Shown: piece after piece, positions 43,072 to 55,000 of the stretch | Layout: each line of letters opens with the position of its first letter | Numbering within the stretch: the stretch's first letter is position 1 | From: Triticum aestivum | Lineage: Eukaryota; Streptophyta; Magnoliopsida; Poales; Poaceae | Assembly (NCBI RefSeq): GCF_018294505.1 | Contig: NC_057796.1 | Span: 190,703,873 to 190,767,872, forward strand | Direction of reading: 5' to 3' | DNA length: 64,000 nucleotides | The notes under the pieces: generated by a model | Told to the model about the DNA's origin: nothing | Seen by the model: the letters and a program-made list of their open reading frames with translations, nothing else | Database searches by the model: none | Program-made: the position numbers and the translations under genes

Positions 43072-44643
43072 TCATTTTTGATTGTTCCATGTTGTTATAT
43101 TATCATTCTTGGATGTTTTATAATCATTTTACAGTCATTTTGTATCATTTTTGGATACTAACCTATTGACATAGTGCCAAGTGCCAGTTGCTGTCTTTTT
43201 GCATGTTTTTTACATCGCAGGAAATCAATACCAAACGGAGTCCAAACACAACGAAACTTTTTGTGGATTTGTTTGGACCACAAGACAACCAATGGGCCGA
43301 AGAAGCACCTGGGGGTGCTCCGAGGGGAGCACAACCCACCCGGGTGCGCCAGGAGGCCCAGGCGCGCCCTGGTGGGTTGTGCCCACCTCAGGTGCCCCCT
43401 AGACCACCTCTTTACTCTATAATACCCCAATATTCCAGAAATCCTAGGGGAGTTGACGAAAATCAATTCCAGCCGCCCTCAGAGTCCAGAACCACCAGAT
43501 CTAATCTAGACACCATCACGGAGGGGTTCACCACTTCCATTGGTGCCTCTCCGATGATGCGTGAGCAGTTCTTTGTAGACTTTCGGGTGCGTAGTTAGTA
43601 GCTAGATGGCTTCCTCTCTATCGTTTGATTCTCAATACAATGGTCTCTTGGAGATCCATATGATGTAACTCTTCTTGCGGTGTGTATTTTGGGATCGGAT
43701 GAACTTTGAGTTTATGATCAGATCTATCTTTTTATCCATGAAAGTTATTTGAATCTTCTTTGATCTCTTATATGCATGATTGCTTATAGCCTCGTATTTC
43801 TTTTGTGATATTTTGGTTTTGTTTGGCCAACTTGATCTATTTATCTTGCAATGGGAAAAGGTGCTTTGTAGTGGGTTCGATCTTACGGTGCTTGATCCTA
43901 GTGACAGAAGGGGAACCGACACGTATGTATCGTTGCTACTAAGGATAATACGATGGGGTCTATTTCTACATAAATAGATCTTTTATACATCATGTCATCG
44001 TTCTTATTGCAATACTCCGTTTCTCCACGAACTTAATACACTAGATGCATGCTGGATAGCGATCGATGTGTGGAGTAATAGTAGTAGACGCAGGCAGGAG
44101 TCGGTCTATTAATCTTGGACGTGATGCCTATATAATGATCATTGCCTGGATATCGTCTTGATTATTTGAAGTTCTATGAATTGCCCAACAGTAATGTGTT
44201 TACCAACCGTTTGCTATTTTTCTCGAGAGAAGCCACTAGTGAAACTTACGGCCCCCGGGTCTCTTTCTCATATTATTTGCCTTTGCGATCTATTTTCCTT
44301 TGCTTTTTATTTTCAGATCTATTAAACCAAAAATACAAAAACACCTTGCTGCAAATTATTCTTATTTATTTTATTTGGCATTCGATCTATCAATCTACTA
44401 CAATTTATTCACATCTGTTTGCCAATTTCTGGCACCGTTACCCGAAAGGAATTGACAACCCCTTTTATACTTCGGGTTGCGAGTATTTGTTATTTTTGTG
44501 CAGGTGCCGTTTACGTATTGTCGCTTGGTTCTCCTACTGGTTCGATAACCTTGGTTTTATCACTAAGGGAAATACCTACCGTCGCTGTGCTGCATCATCC
44601 CTTCCTCTTTGGGGAAATACCAACGTAGCTTCAAGCCGCATCA
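43072..44643 (+). repeat. 3' LTR of the Sabrina-like element, 5'-truncated
   Basis: Matches the 5' LTR from TTTTTGATTGTTCCATG onward, but the first ~22 bases (TGATACGTCTCC..) are replaced by unrelated AT-rich sequence. It ends GCATCA, followed by the target duplication TGGAC. The hairpin homologous to the 5' LTR one lies at 43329-43350 and 43361-43382 with two mismatches. Confidence 0.9.
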
Positions 44644-46705
44644 TGGACCCGTGTACTCTTTAGGTTCATCTGCTGAGTCGATGATGGTGATGTTGTTGCG
44701 GTGGGTGCCGGCGGCAAGGAAGTAGATCTGAGGCGGCGAAAGACGGTCAGGAGTCGTGATGTCTGGTTTGGTGGATGCTTCTGTTGATGGAGCAGCACAA
44801 GTGAGCTGGACGATGTCGCGGCAGGAGCAGGACAAACCACACATAGTTTTCTTCGACACCTACGTGTAACTGAAATAATTCTGTAAGGGCTCCTTTGGCT
44901 TGTTGGATTCTAAAAATGCAGGGATAGGAAAAACACCGGAATAGGATAGGAATGCACGTGGGAAACAGAGCATTTGTAAATACAGGATTTTTTGTCAACT
45001 TGGGTGTATGGTTCACAGGAATGGGAAGAGAAGAGGAATGCAAAGAAACATGGCCAAATTAAAGTGAAAGTGTGTACAATTAGAATGTTATTCTGCCATT
45101 AATGCACTTGGTCTTGTTTTCATGCATAGGATTTTGAAAAGTAGGTCCAGGTGGATGTTTTGCTCCATTCCTTTCAACAAAATGCATTTATAATTGGATA
45201 GTAGAGTGCCATAGGAAAATTTCCTAGTGCTATGCTTTTCCTTCAGTTTTTCCTTTGAACCAAAATAGCCCTAATGGATCGACATGAATGTAGAGTAGTA
45301 AGTGATGCAACAAGTGCCCAGCATCGTTGCCGTAGCCGTGTCGACCTTGGCATCATTGGGTTGGTCGTTGAAGAAGTTGAGGCAGAGGTGGTTGTCGAAG
45401 GTATGGAGGAAGATCTGAGGAATCTATAGACGGCGTCCAGGGCACTGCTCTGTTGTGATGGATGGTTCCGTTGTTGGTGCAGCTCCGGCGAGCTGTAAGA
45501 CGTCAAGGCTGAAGCAGTACAAGACAGACATCATTAATCTCCGGCGATCCCCACGCCACCGCCCCAATACCACGCCCCCCACCGCCGGCGACCACTGCCC
45601 CCACCCTGAACCCTAAGATAGATAGTGGGGTACCTCTCTGGCGAGCCCCCCTCCCCGTTGCGGGTGGTTGTTCCTTAACTTCGGCGAGCCGTCCCCCCTG
45701 AAAATTGACTGACCCAAAAGTTGATTCAGTTGACTAAATTGTAGCTAAATCGGAACAGAGCAGCAGCACGAGCGAGGGGGAGAGCAGCAGTAGCAGCGCG
45801 AGCGAGAGCTGGAGCAGCAGATGCAGCGTGAGTGAGCGAGCGAGAACCGGAGTAGCAGCAGCAGATCCGGCTGGTATGGACGCCGCTGCCGAAGGGGCCT
45901 CGCACTGGGGGAGAGCCTCCATGGAGATGTCGCCATGGCGTGGGCTTCGAGGTAGCTGCGCCATGGGGGTGCAGGATGGAGCACTGTCGATGGCGGGAGG
46001 TCGAGTTAAGGAGAAGGTGCGACGCGAGGAGTGTACAACCTCTTTAGTGGCGCCGAGTAGGCCTCGGCTTCGTCCGAGGAGTCGGTGAGGATGCTGCGGT
46101 TCCAGTGGAGCGGGTTAAGGCAGTGTTGTAGGGATGGAGCAGCCGTGATAGACGAGGCGATCGTCGGAGCAGCTCCTTGGAGGTGGAGGACGGGGCGGCT
46201 GAACCGACGGGACAATGAGATGGACGATGGATCCTCATCCGGGGAGGTGGATGAGGGACGTCGAGTTGTTGCGGTGGACGACATTACCGGGGAAGAGGCT
46301 TCGGCTGGGCAGCGGTGAGGTGGCGGACAGAGGAGGGTGGGGTTTCACGGCTGGAGCAGAGATGTTATGGCGGCCCGGGATTTCGAATAGCGAAAAGGAG
46401 GCGATGGGAGGGGGAACCATGACTTAGGGACGCGCTTGTCCAAAATGTAGGGTGTGTTACAAAAGAACCCCCACCGATTTGAACTAGCGGCCCTTTTGGC
46501 TTAGGGTTAGAAGCGGGATTTCACATGTCAGGATTTGGCAGCTCGAGGGAGTTTTCGCGCACGTTGTAATTTCGGGATAGCAAGGCGTTGGTTGTGAAGG
46601 CGCGAGTTTTGGAAGCATGGTATCTGAATTTTTGGGATATAACAAGGCGCGGGTTGAATTTTAGGGACAAGCCTAACATGTAATATTGTACTTGTACATG
46701 CCAAA
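44644..46705 (-). mobile_element. CACTA-B, third segment with 5' ORF1 exon repeats
   Basis: After removal of the Sabrina-like element, minus-strand coding runs without a break across the TGGAC duplication (..DEPKEYTGP then QERSHSFVS). Related exon-like blocks occur at about 44860-44650 (THRNNITIIDSADEPKEYTG), 45506-45300 (weaker) and 46284-46040 (HWNRSILTDSSDEAEAYSAP). The 45730-45850 stretch is rich in AGCAGC/GCGAGCGAG. The segment is cut at 46705 by RLG-2. Confidence 0.55.
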
Positions 46706-49700
46706 TGTAACACCCCGGATGTATCTTTCCATATTTGTAACTCCAACTCTTGCCATTTTCGGCTATGTGTTATGATATTCCCTTCGTGGTCGTGTTTTGT
46801 CTTTCGTTTTGTATTTTGTCCATGTCATGCATCTCATATCATGTCATCATGTGCATTGCATTTGCATACGTGTTCGTCTCAGGCATCCGAGCATTTTCCC
46901 CGTTGTCCGTTTTGCAATCCGGCGCTCCCACCTCCTCCGGCGCACCCCTCTTGTTTTCTTTCGTGAGCGGGTGTCAAACGTTCTCGGAATGGACCGAGGC
47001 TTGTCAAGTGGCCTTGGTATACTACCGGGAGACCACCGGTCAAGTTTCGTTCCATTTGGAGGTCGTTTGGTACTCCAACGGTTAACCGGGCATCTGCAAA
47101 GTCCTTTTGTGTGTGCAGCAAAAACCCCTCTCTAAAGAGCCCAAAACCCACCAAACTCTCTTCCATGCTCTAGGTCGTTCGATCACGATCGTGTGGGCGA
47201 AAACTGCACCTCATTTGGACTCTCCTAGCTCCCTCTAGCTATATATATGCACCTCTCCCGAAATACATTCGCAGTCCAACCATAAAAAATCGCCCTCCGG
47301 CGCCGCCGGACGTGTCCGTACGTCGCCGAACAAATCCGCCGCCGCCCCGCAGCCACTCCACGTCCGCCGCCCCCGCGTCACCGGCCCGCCAGGCCCGCCG
47401 CGGGCCCCCGCGGCCCGACCGCCCGTCGCCCGCTCCAGTACGCCGCCGCCTCCTCGCGCCTCCACCGGCCGTCGCCGCGCCGCCGCCGCCCGCTCCACCG
47501 GCGCCGCCCCTCGCCTCCGGCCGCCGCCCTCCTTCGCCACTGCTCGCCGCCGACCGGATAGCGCCGTCCCGCGCCGCGCCCCTCCGGCATCCCGGCGGCC
47601 CGGATCCGGCCGGCCCAACTCCGGCGTCCTCTCCCTCTCAACTCCGGCGAGTGGCCCGGCCAACCTCGGAAACCGCGCCCCGGATCCAGATCCAGAGAAA
47701 ACCCTCGGTTGACTTTCCTCTCCTCCCCGATTTTTCGAAGTCTCGAGTTTTTGACATTACATGCCCCTGTTCATCATGGTATAACTCTCTGTATTTAGCT
47801 CCGTTTCGCGCGTCTAATATATCGAAATCTTCGCCTCATGATGCTCTTCATTTTGTTCCATTGCACCATGTTCATTAGGGTTCATCTTGATACCCAAATC
47901 TCTGGTGCAAGAGTGCTAGTTGCTGTTGTCTGCTGTTACTTGGCAGAACTTGGAGATTTGTTATTTTTGTTGCATTTAATCTGTGCATCTTATGGGCATG
48001 AGCTCTACATGTGTTTTGTTGTATGCCATGCCATCTTTCCAGTGGTGTATGCCATGTAATTTTGTGATCTCTGTGGTGACTAGCACAAACATGCAAACTA
48101 GGCCCCGTAATGTTTCTGATTTCAGAGACTTAGTAATTTCACGAAGTCCTTGTCTGTTGTTATTTTGTTGCCATGTAAACTCGATGCTACAGAGAGATAC
48201 ATGCATATTTTGGAGATGTTCAGTAAGGATGTTTTGTAGATATTATTGTAATTGATCTATTCCTGCCCTTGTTTGCAATTATGGAGTGCCATAGCATTAC
48301 TCAATCTTGCTCTACTTTTGCTATAAAATATTTCTAGCAGATTGCTTACGTGTTATTCAATTTTGCCAAGTTTATTGTAGTTGATCCATACATGCTATGT
48401 ATTTGATCTTGCCATGGATAGCTTCATAAACATGCCATCTTGCTGTAGGTATGCTTGTTTTGTCATGCATTGCTTTGTGGTGAGTGCATCAAGCTCAACA
48501 AGATGCCTTCATATTATTGTTTCTGCCATGCTCTGTTTTCTGCTACGTTTACATGGTTGCCATCATATCTTCTGGTCCTTTTTGGCTTATGGTCAGTAAG
48601 AGACTTTTGTCATATGCATTTAGTAGAATACTGCCATGCCATGTTTTGCCATGTTAAGTTCCTGTAGCATGTTGATTTCGTGCTCTGAACATTGCTACCT
48701 GATGCTGTTTCTGCCATGTCCAGTAATTTCACCAAGTCTGTGAACCTGATTTCTTTTGCACTTTTGCCATGCTCGTTTGAGCTTGTTATGTTGTGATCTA
48801 GCCATAGCTCAGTGTTCATCTTTTGTCAAGCATCTCCTGTAGATTACTGCCATATGCTTTGTTGCTACGTTGGAGTGCTTTAGCATTGTTACTTGTTGCA
48901 TTTTTAGTGATATCATGCTGTTAATCGCAGATTCGTGTCATTCTTGTTTTGCTTGCCATTTGCAAACCGTGCATCCGTTTCCGGTGATCTTTATATCGAT
49001 TTCGACCGAAATCATCTCATATTTCCAGTGGAATTCTTGGTTTGCCAAGTTACTGCCTTGTTCATCATTTTTCTTCCGGAGCACGCATATGCATCGCATA
49101 TCATATCTTGCATATCATTCATGTATTGCATCATGTTGCTTGTGCGTTCCCCGTGATTGATTGTGGTTCCGTTGCTTGTGTTATTGTCTTGGGTAGAGCC
49201 GGGAGACGAGTTCGTGAACGAGGAACCTGTTGAGTACGCTTACGAGGATCAAGCTTTCGACAACTCTGAGAACCTTGCAGGCAAGATGACCACCCCTCGA
49301 AATCACTTCTATCTTTGTTTTGCTAGTTGTTCGTGCTATTGCCATGCTGCGCTACCTACCACTTGCTATATCATGCCTCACATATTGCCATGTCAAGCCT
49401 CTAACCATCTTTTCCTAGCAAACCGTTGTTTGGCTAAGTTACCGCTTTTGCTCAGCCCTTCTTATAGCGTTGCTAGTTGCAGGTGAAGATGAAGTTGGTT
49501 CCATGTTGGAACATGGATATGTTGGGATATCACAATATCTCTTATTATATTAATGCATCTATATATTTTTGTAAAGGGTGGAAGGCTCGGCCTTATGCCT
49601 GGTGTTTTGTTCCACTCTTGCCGCCCTAGTTTCTGTCATACCGGTATTATGTTCCTTGAGTTTGCGTTCCTTACACGGTTGGGTGATTTATGGGACCCCC

Positions 49701-50894
49701 TTGACAGTTCGCCTTGAATAAAACTCCTCCAGCAAGGCCCAACTTTGGTTTTACCATTTGCCACCTAAGCCTTTTCCCCCGGGTTTTCGCGAGCCCGAGG
49801 GTCATCTTTATTTAAACCCTCGGGCCAGTGCTCCTCTGAGTATTGGTCCAACATGTCAGTCGCCGGAGGCAACCAAGGGCAACTCTGGGCTCGCCTATCG
49901 GAAGCTTGGACGATCCGGTGTGCCCTGAGAACGAGATATGTGCAGCTCCTATCGGGATTTGTCGGCACATTCGGGCGGCTTTGCTGGTCTTGTTTTACCA
50001 TTGTCGAAATGTCTTGTAAACCGGGATTCCGAGACTGATCGGGTCTTTCCGGGAGAAGGTTTACCCTTCGTTGACCGTGAGAGCTTATGATGGGCTAAGT
50101 TGGGACACCCCTACAGGGTATTATCTTTCGAAAGCCGTGCCCGCGGTTATGAGGCAGATGGGAATTTGTTAATGTCCGGTTGTAGAGAACTTGACACTTG
50201 ACTTAATTATAATACATCAACCGCGTGTGTAGCCGTGATGGTCTCTTCTCGGCGGAGTCCGGGAAGTGAACACGGTTGGAGTTATGAATGACGTAAGTAG
50301 GAGTTCAGGATCACTTCTTGGTCATTACTAGTTGACGACCATTCCGTTGCTTCTCTTCTCGCTCTCTTTTGCGTACGTTAGCCACCATATATGCTTAGTG
50401 CATGCTGCAGCTCCACCTCATTACACATCCTTTCCTACAAGCTTAAATAGTCTTGATCTCGCGGGTGTGAGATTGCTGAGTCCTCATGACTCACAGATTC
50501 TACCAAAACAGTTGCAGGTGCCGACGATGCCAGTGCAGATGATGGGATCGACCTCAAGTGGGAGTTCGATGAGGAACGTGGTCGTTACTATGTGTCTTTT
50601 CCTGATGATCAATAGTGGAGCCCAGTTGGGACGATCGGGGATCTAGCATTTGGGGTTATCTTATTTTCATTTGGATTTTGACCGTAGCCGGTCTATGTGT
50701 GTATTTTGGATGATGTATGAATTATATTTATGTATTGTGTGAAGTGGCGATTGTAAGCCAACTCTTTATCCCATTCTTGTTCATTACATGGGATTGTGTG
50801 TAGATGACCCTTCTTGCGACAAAACCACAATGCGCTTATGCCTCTAAGTCGTGCCTCGACACGTGGGAGATATAGCCGCATCGTGGGCGTTACA
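46706..50894 (+). repeat. RLG-2 5' LTR
   Basis: Starts TGTAACACCCC, ends GCGTTACA. It contains a TATA-like CTATATATATGC at 47239, followed by a strongly GC-rich CCGCCG block (47290-47690), then a long T-rich stretch with recurrent TTGCCATG words. Exon-like coding segments lie at 49197-49280, 49483-49540 and 50518-50615. Indels against the 3' LTR sit mainly in the GC-rich block. Confidence 0.93.
49197..50615 (+). other. Exon-like coding segments within the RLG-2 LTR (copy at 58975-60391)
   Basis: Segment A (49197-49280) follows a TTGGGTAG acceptor-like site and reads PGDEFVNEEPVEYAYEDQ..NSENLAG, ending GCAG|GCAAGA. Segment B (49483 on) follows GTTGCAG and reads EDEVGSMLEHGYVG. Segment C (50518-50615) follows CAGTTGCAG and reads [19 protein letters not shown] then [11 protein letters not shown] and TAG. 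A joins in phase to B or directly to C. All three occur in both LTRs with the same frame and the same stop. The product would be a short acidic peptide; function unknown. They could be true exons of an LTR-borne transcript, or the relic of a captured host exon. Confidence 0.45.
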
Positions 50895-50896
50895 AG

Positions 50897-50909
50897 TTGG
50901 TAATCAGAG
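50897..50909 (+). promoter_or_regulatory. RLG-2 primer binding site (tRNA-iMet type)
   Basis: TTGGTAATCAGAGCC three bases after the LTR; it matches TGGTATCAGAGC with one inserted A. Confidence 0.75.
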
Positions 50910-50910
50910 C

Positions 50911-52051
50911 CATCCCCGACTTAGGAGCCCCCTGCTTGATCGAATCGCTGGCGTTGTTGAGTCTAGAACAAAAATGTTTTGAGTCTTAGGATTATATATA
51001 TCGGAGAGTAGGATTGTTTTTACTCGTCAGTCCCTTCGTCGCTCTGGTGAGGTCTCCTGACGTAGAAGTTTTGACTCTTCTCTCCTCAAATTTCACTAAA
51101 AAAAAATTTTAGGATCACGCAGGTATCTTGGAATCGTTCCGATGGTTTTGTGACGAGAACATTGTTGTTGGTGCCTCCTGACATTTAGGGGTTGTGGCAG
51201 TGTCCCAGGGAGTTGAGATCCGAGGTGTTGTTGTGACAATTTTATCGTTGCAGTTCTGGAATACCTGAGTTTCGCCGACATCGAAATCTCTTTTATGCAG
51301 TTGTTGGTGAGATCACCTCGACGCCACCTAGTACTGGGGCGGGAGTTCGGGAGTATTGCCATAACTCGTATAACGGATGTTTTTCGAAGGTTGAGGTACA
51401 CGATTTCCGAAGGTTTCTTGGTTATGTGTTGACGGATGGATACAGCTGGATCTAGGGTTTGCTAGTTTGGGTGATATATTTTGTGTCCCCTGTATCCCAA
51501 CACCAGATTGCATAACCAGAAAGTTTCGGGAGTTTATAAGTGGGAATTCAAGTAGCTCTTAGGATATCTTTCCGACAGACGCATGATATAAGATTGGGGT
51601 TCGACGTCTAGTGGTCCGCCTGTACACGGTTGGTTTTACAGTGGTCTCGTAGTGTCTTAAAGAGTCCTTGGCTATGCCGACTCGGGGACGTTTCGTATGT
51701 CATGTGCACAGCCTTGTACATGATGGTGCTGTACGATCGAGCCCGTGTGGGCCCCACCACGAAAACTTCGGACGAAATCTCTATCATATGTTTGTTCCGG
51801 CTTATTCTGCAAGCCAATACTTTGTTATGTTTTGAATTGTGGTATTCGAGTTGCTTCGAAGTCATATGTTGATTCCATATCTTTTTCAAGTGGCTTCTCA
51901 ACTTATGGAAGTGTGATGATTTACTATGGAATTCATTCGTTCATCCTCGATCGAATGTTTATTGTGAAGACTATATGTTGCAAATTTCTATCCGTTGATT
52001 CTACTTATCTATTTGTCTATCAAGATGCTAACGGATGTCACCCTCTTCAGG
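50911..52051 (+). other. RLG-2 untranslated leader, no gene
   Basis: About 1.1 kb between primer site and the gag ATG. No ORF here resembles the extra ORF of RLG-1, and I see no other feature. Confidence 0.6.
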
Positions 52052-55000
52052 ATGGCTCTGCCAACGCGTCAGAATACGGATCACAATGAAGGGAGTCAAG
52101 CGAACCCTCCGCCACCACCTCCGCCTCCGGAGGCATGGCAAGCTATCATGGAAGCCACCAACGCCAATGCTCAGATGATTCTGCAACTCTTGCAAGAACG
52201 CACCCAAGGGCAAGGCAATCAAGGAAATCAAGGTCAAGGCAACAATCAGCCTCACTTCGCTACACTCAACCAGTTTCTTGCAAATCAGCCCAAGTCTTTC
52301 AGCTACTGTGCCGAGGCCACGGATGCCGATGATTGGCTCGTGGACATCAACAAGCATTTTGAATGTAGCAATGTCAGGCCTGAGGACTATGTCAAGTTCG
52401 CTTCTTTTCAGCTCAAGGACCAAGCTGCTGATTGGTTTCAACAATACAAAGATTCCAGAGGAGGTCATGTGATCACTTGGACTGACTTCTGTCGGGACTT
52501 CAAAGCTCACCACATTCCACAAAGTGTTGTTGAGAGCAAGCGTGAGGAGTTCCGCAATCTCAAGCAAGGCAACATGTCTGTGTATCAATTCAACATCCAG
52601 TTTCAGAAACTTGCTCGCTTCGCTAAACAAGACGTTCCTGATGAAAAGAGCATGATCTGTCACTTGAGAGGTGGCCTTAGAGAGGATCTGCAGTTAGCTC
52701 TCGTTCTTGTTGAGCCTACTCAGTTTGATCAATTATATAACATGGCACTGAAGAAAGAGGCTGCTCAGCTCAAGTGTGAGGCTTCTAAGAAGAGAGTCAG
52801 AGACGCAGTTCAGTCTTCTTCTTCCTCACTTGTGGCAGCTAAGCAACAGAAGTTCTGGTTACCTCCTCCTCCTCCATTTCGTCAGCCTTACCAGCAGAAG
52901 AACAAAGGTGGCCATGGTTCTTCCAACTCTTCCAACTCTGGCTATCAGAACAAGTCTCAGAATCAAGCTCCAAAGTCCAATGCCCCTTATCACCGTCCAC
53001 TCTCAGAGGTGACTTGCAACAAGTGTCAGCAGAAAGGTCACTATGCTAACAAGTGCTTCAACCAAAGGCGCCTGCCTCCTCCTCCTACTGTCAGATCTTC
53101 CAGCAATGCAGTGGTCAAGCATAACTCCAAGTTTGCAAAGGTGAACATGATGAATGCAGCTCAAGCGGAGAAATCGACTGATGTGATAATGGGTAATCTT
53201 CCTGTTAATGATATTCCTGCAAAAGTTCTTTTTGATACTGGTGCATCGCTTTCTTTCATATCAAGACCATTTGCATCCAAGCATGAGTGGGTTTTTCAAG
53301 AATTGCCTAAACCGTTAGCAGTTGTCTCTCCGGGCAAATGCATGAATGCAAGCTACATGGTTCCGGATGTTTCCATTAAGATGGGGAACTATAAATTTCT
53401 GTCTTCTCTAGTTGTTCTTGGTGACTCGGATATTGATCTTATTCTCGGGATGGACTGGCTTTCTAAGCACAAGACTCAACTTGATTGTGCTGCCAGGGAA
53501 ATTCAATTGACACACTCTTCTGAGGATGTTATCATTTATGCCGCTCGTGATGAAACCATTCGGTTATTTTCTCTCAATGAGAAGGGCGAATTGAATGCCA
53601 TCTCTCAAATTCCAGTCGTTTGTGAGTACCAAGATGTCTTTCCAGAAGAGCTTCTGGGTATGCCTCCTCACCGGCCAGTTGAGTTCGTTATCGATCTTGA
53701 GCCTGGCACGGAACCCGTTTGCAAGCGTCCATACAAGCTTGGACCCAAGGAGCTGAAGGAATTGAAGAAACAGCTCGATGAACAAGAGCGTCTGGGTTTG
53801 ATCAGACCGAGTTCATCTCCATGGGGTTGTGGTGTTCTTTTTGTAAAGAAGAAGGATGGCACGGACCGACTTTGTGTCGACTACCGTCCATTGAACAAGA
53901 AGACAATCAAGAACAAGTATCCACTTCCCAACATCAATGAGCTATTCGAGCAACTCAAAGGTGCCAAAGTTTTCTCCAAGCTTGACCTTCGTATGGGTTA
54001 TCATCAGATTCGCATTCGTGAAGAAGATATTCCCAAGACAGCATTCAGGACAAGCTTTGGTTCTTATGAATATACTGTCGTGTCTTTCGGCCTTGTCAAT
54101 GCTCCTCCAACATTCTCTCGGATGATGAATTTCATCTTCAACCCCTATACCAATGAATTCGTCCTGGTGTATCTCGATGATATCTTGGTCTTCTCCAAGA
54201 ATAAGAAGGATCATGCCAAACCTTTGCAATTGGTGCTCGACAAGCTCAGAGAGTATCAATTCTATGCGAAGTTCTCTAAATGTGAGTTTTGGCTCGATGA
54301 AGTTCTTTACCTTGGTCACATCATCTCTGCCAAGGGCATTGCTGTTAATCCCGAGAAGGTGTCCGCAATTGTGAATTGGGAACCTCCTCAGAATGTCAAG
54401 CAGCTCCGCAGTTTTCTTGGTCTTGCAAGCTATTGCCGAAGATTCGTTGAGAATTTCTCTAAGATTGCAAAGCCTCTTTCCAACCTCCTCCAGAATCATG
54501 TGAAGTATGTTTGGTCTCCTGAGTGTGACGTTGCTTTCAACACTCTCAAAGAGAAACTAGTCACAGCTCCTGTCTTAACTCCTCCTGACGAATCCAAGCC
54601 ATTTGAAGTTTTCTGTGATGCTTCTCTGCAAGGTCTCGGTGCTGTGTTAATGCAAGAGAAGAAAGTTGTGGCCTATACCTCTCGTCAGTTGAAGCCCAAA
54701 GAGAAGAACTACCCCACTCACGATCTTGAGTTGGCGGCAGTTGTCCATGCATTAATAATGTGGAGACATCTCTTGTTGGGAAGACAAGTGGACATATTCA
54801 CCGATCACAAGAGTCTCAAGTACATCTTCACTCAGCCCAACCTCAACCTCAGGCAGACTCGATGGGTCGAGATGATTCAAGAGTACAATCCGAGTATTGA
54901 ATATACTCCAGGCAAGGCCAATGTCATTGCAGATGCTTTAAGAAGGAAGGCTTATTGCAACAGCTTAATTCTCAAGCCATTCCAACCGGATCTTTGTGAA

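Larger units (their letters stand above)
33030..44643 (+). mobile_element. Sabrina-like non-autonomous Gypsy element, hosting CACTA-C
   Basis: 5' LTR 33030-34623 and a 3' LTR ending at 44643; target duplication TGGAC (33025-33029 and 44644-44648). The interior holds one ORF of unknown function, hairpin and repeat zones typical of non-coding non-autonomous elements, and from 37707 a CACTA insertion. There is no pol. Its own 3' interior and the first ~22 bases of the 3' LTR are missing. The name is a judgement from LTR wording and TGGCACCG-type primer site, not from a search. Confidence 0.85.

Noticed and set aside
47235..47878. Long frames on both strands in the CCG-rich part of the RLG-2 LTR (also 57061-57548)
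   Set aside because: GC-rich repeats leave both strands open; indels between the two LTRs break the frames, and there is no protein similarity.
51995..52051. Upstream in-frame ATG extending the RLG-2 gag
   Set aside because: The added peptide is hydrophobic and unlike gag; the ATG at 52052 begins a typical gag N-terminus before the proline tract.
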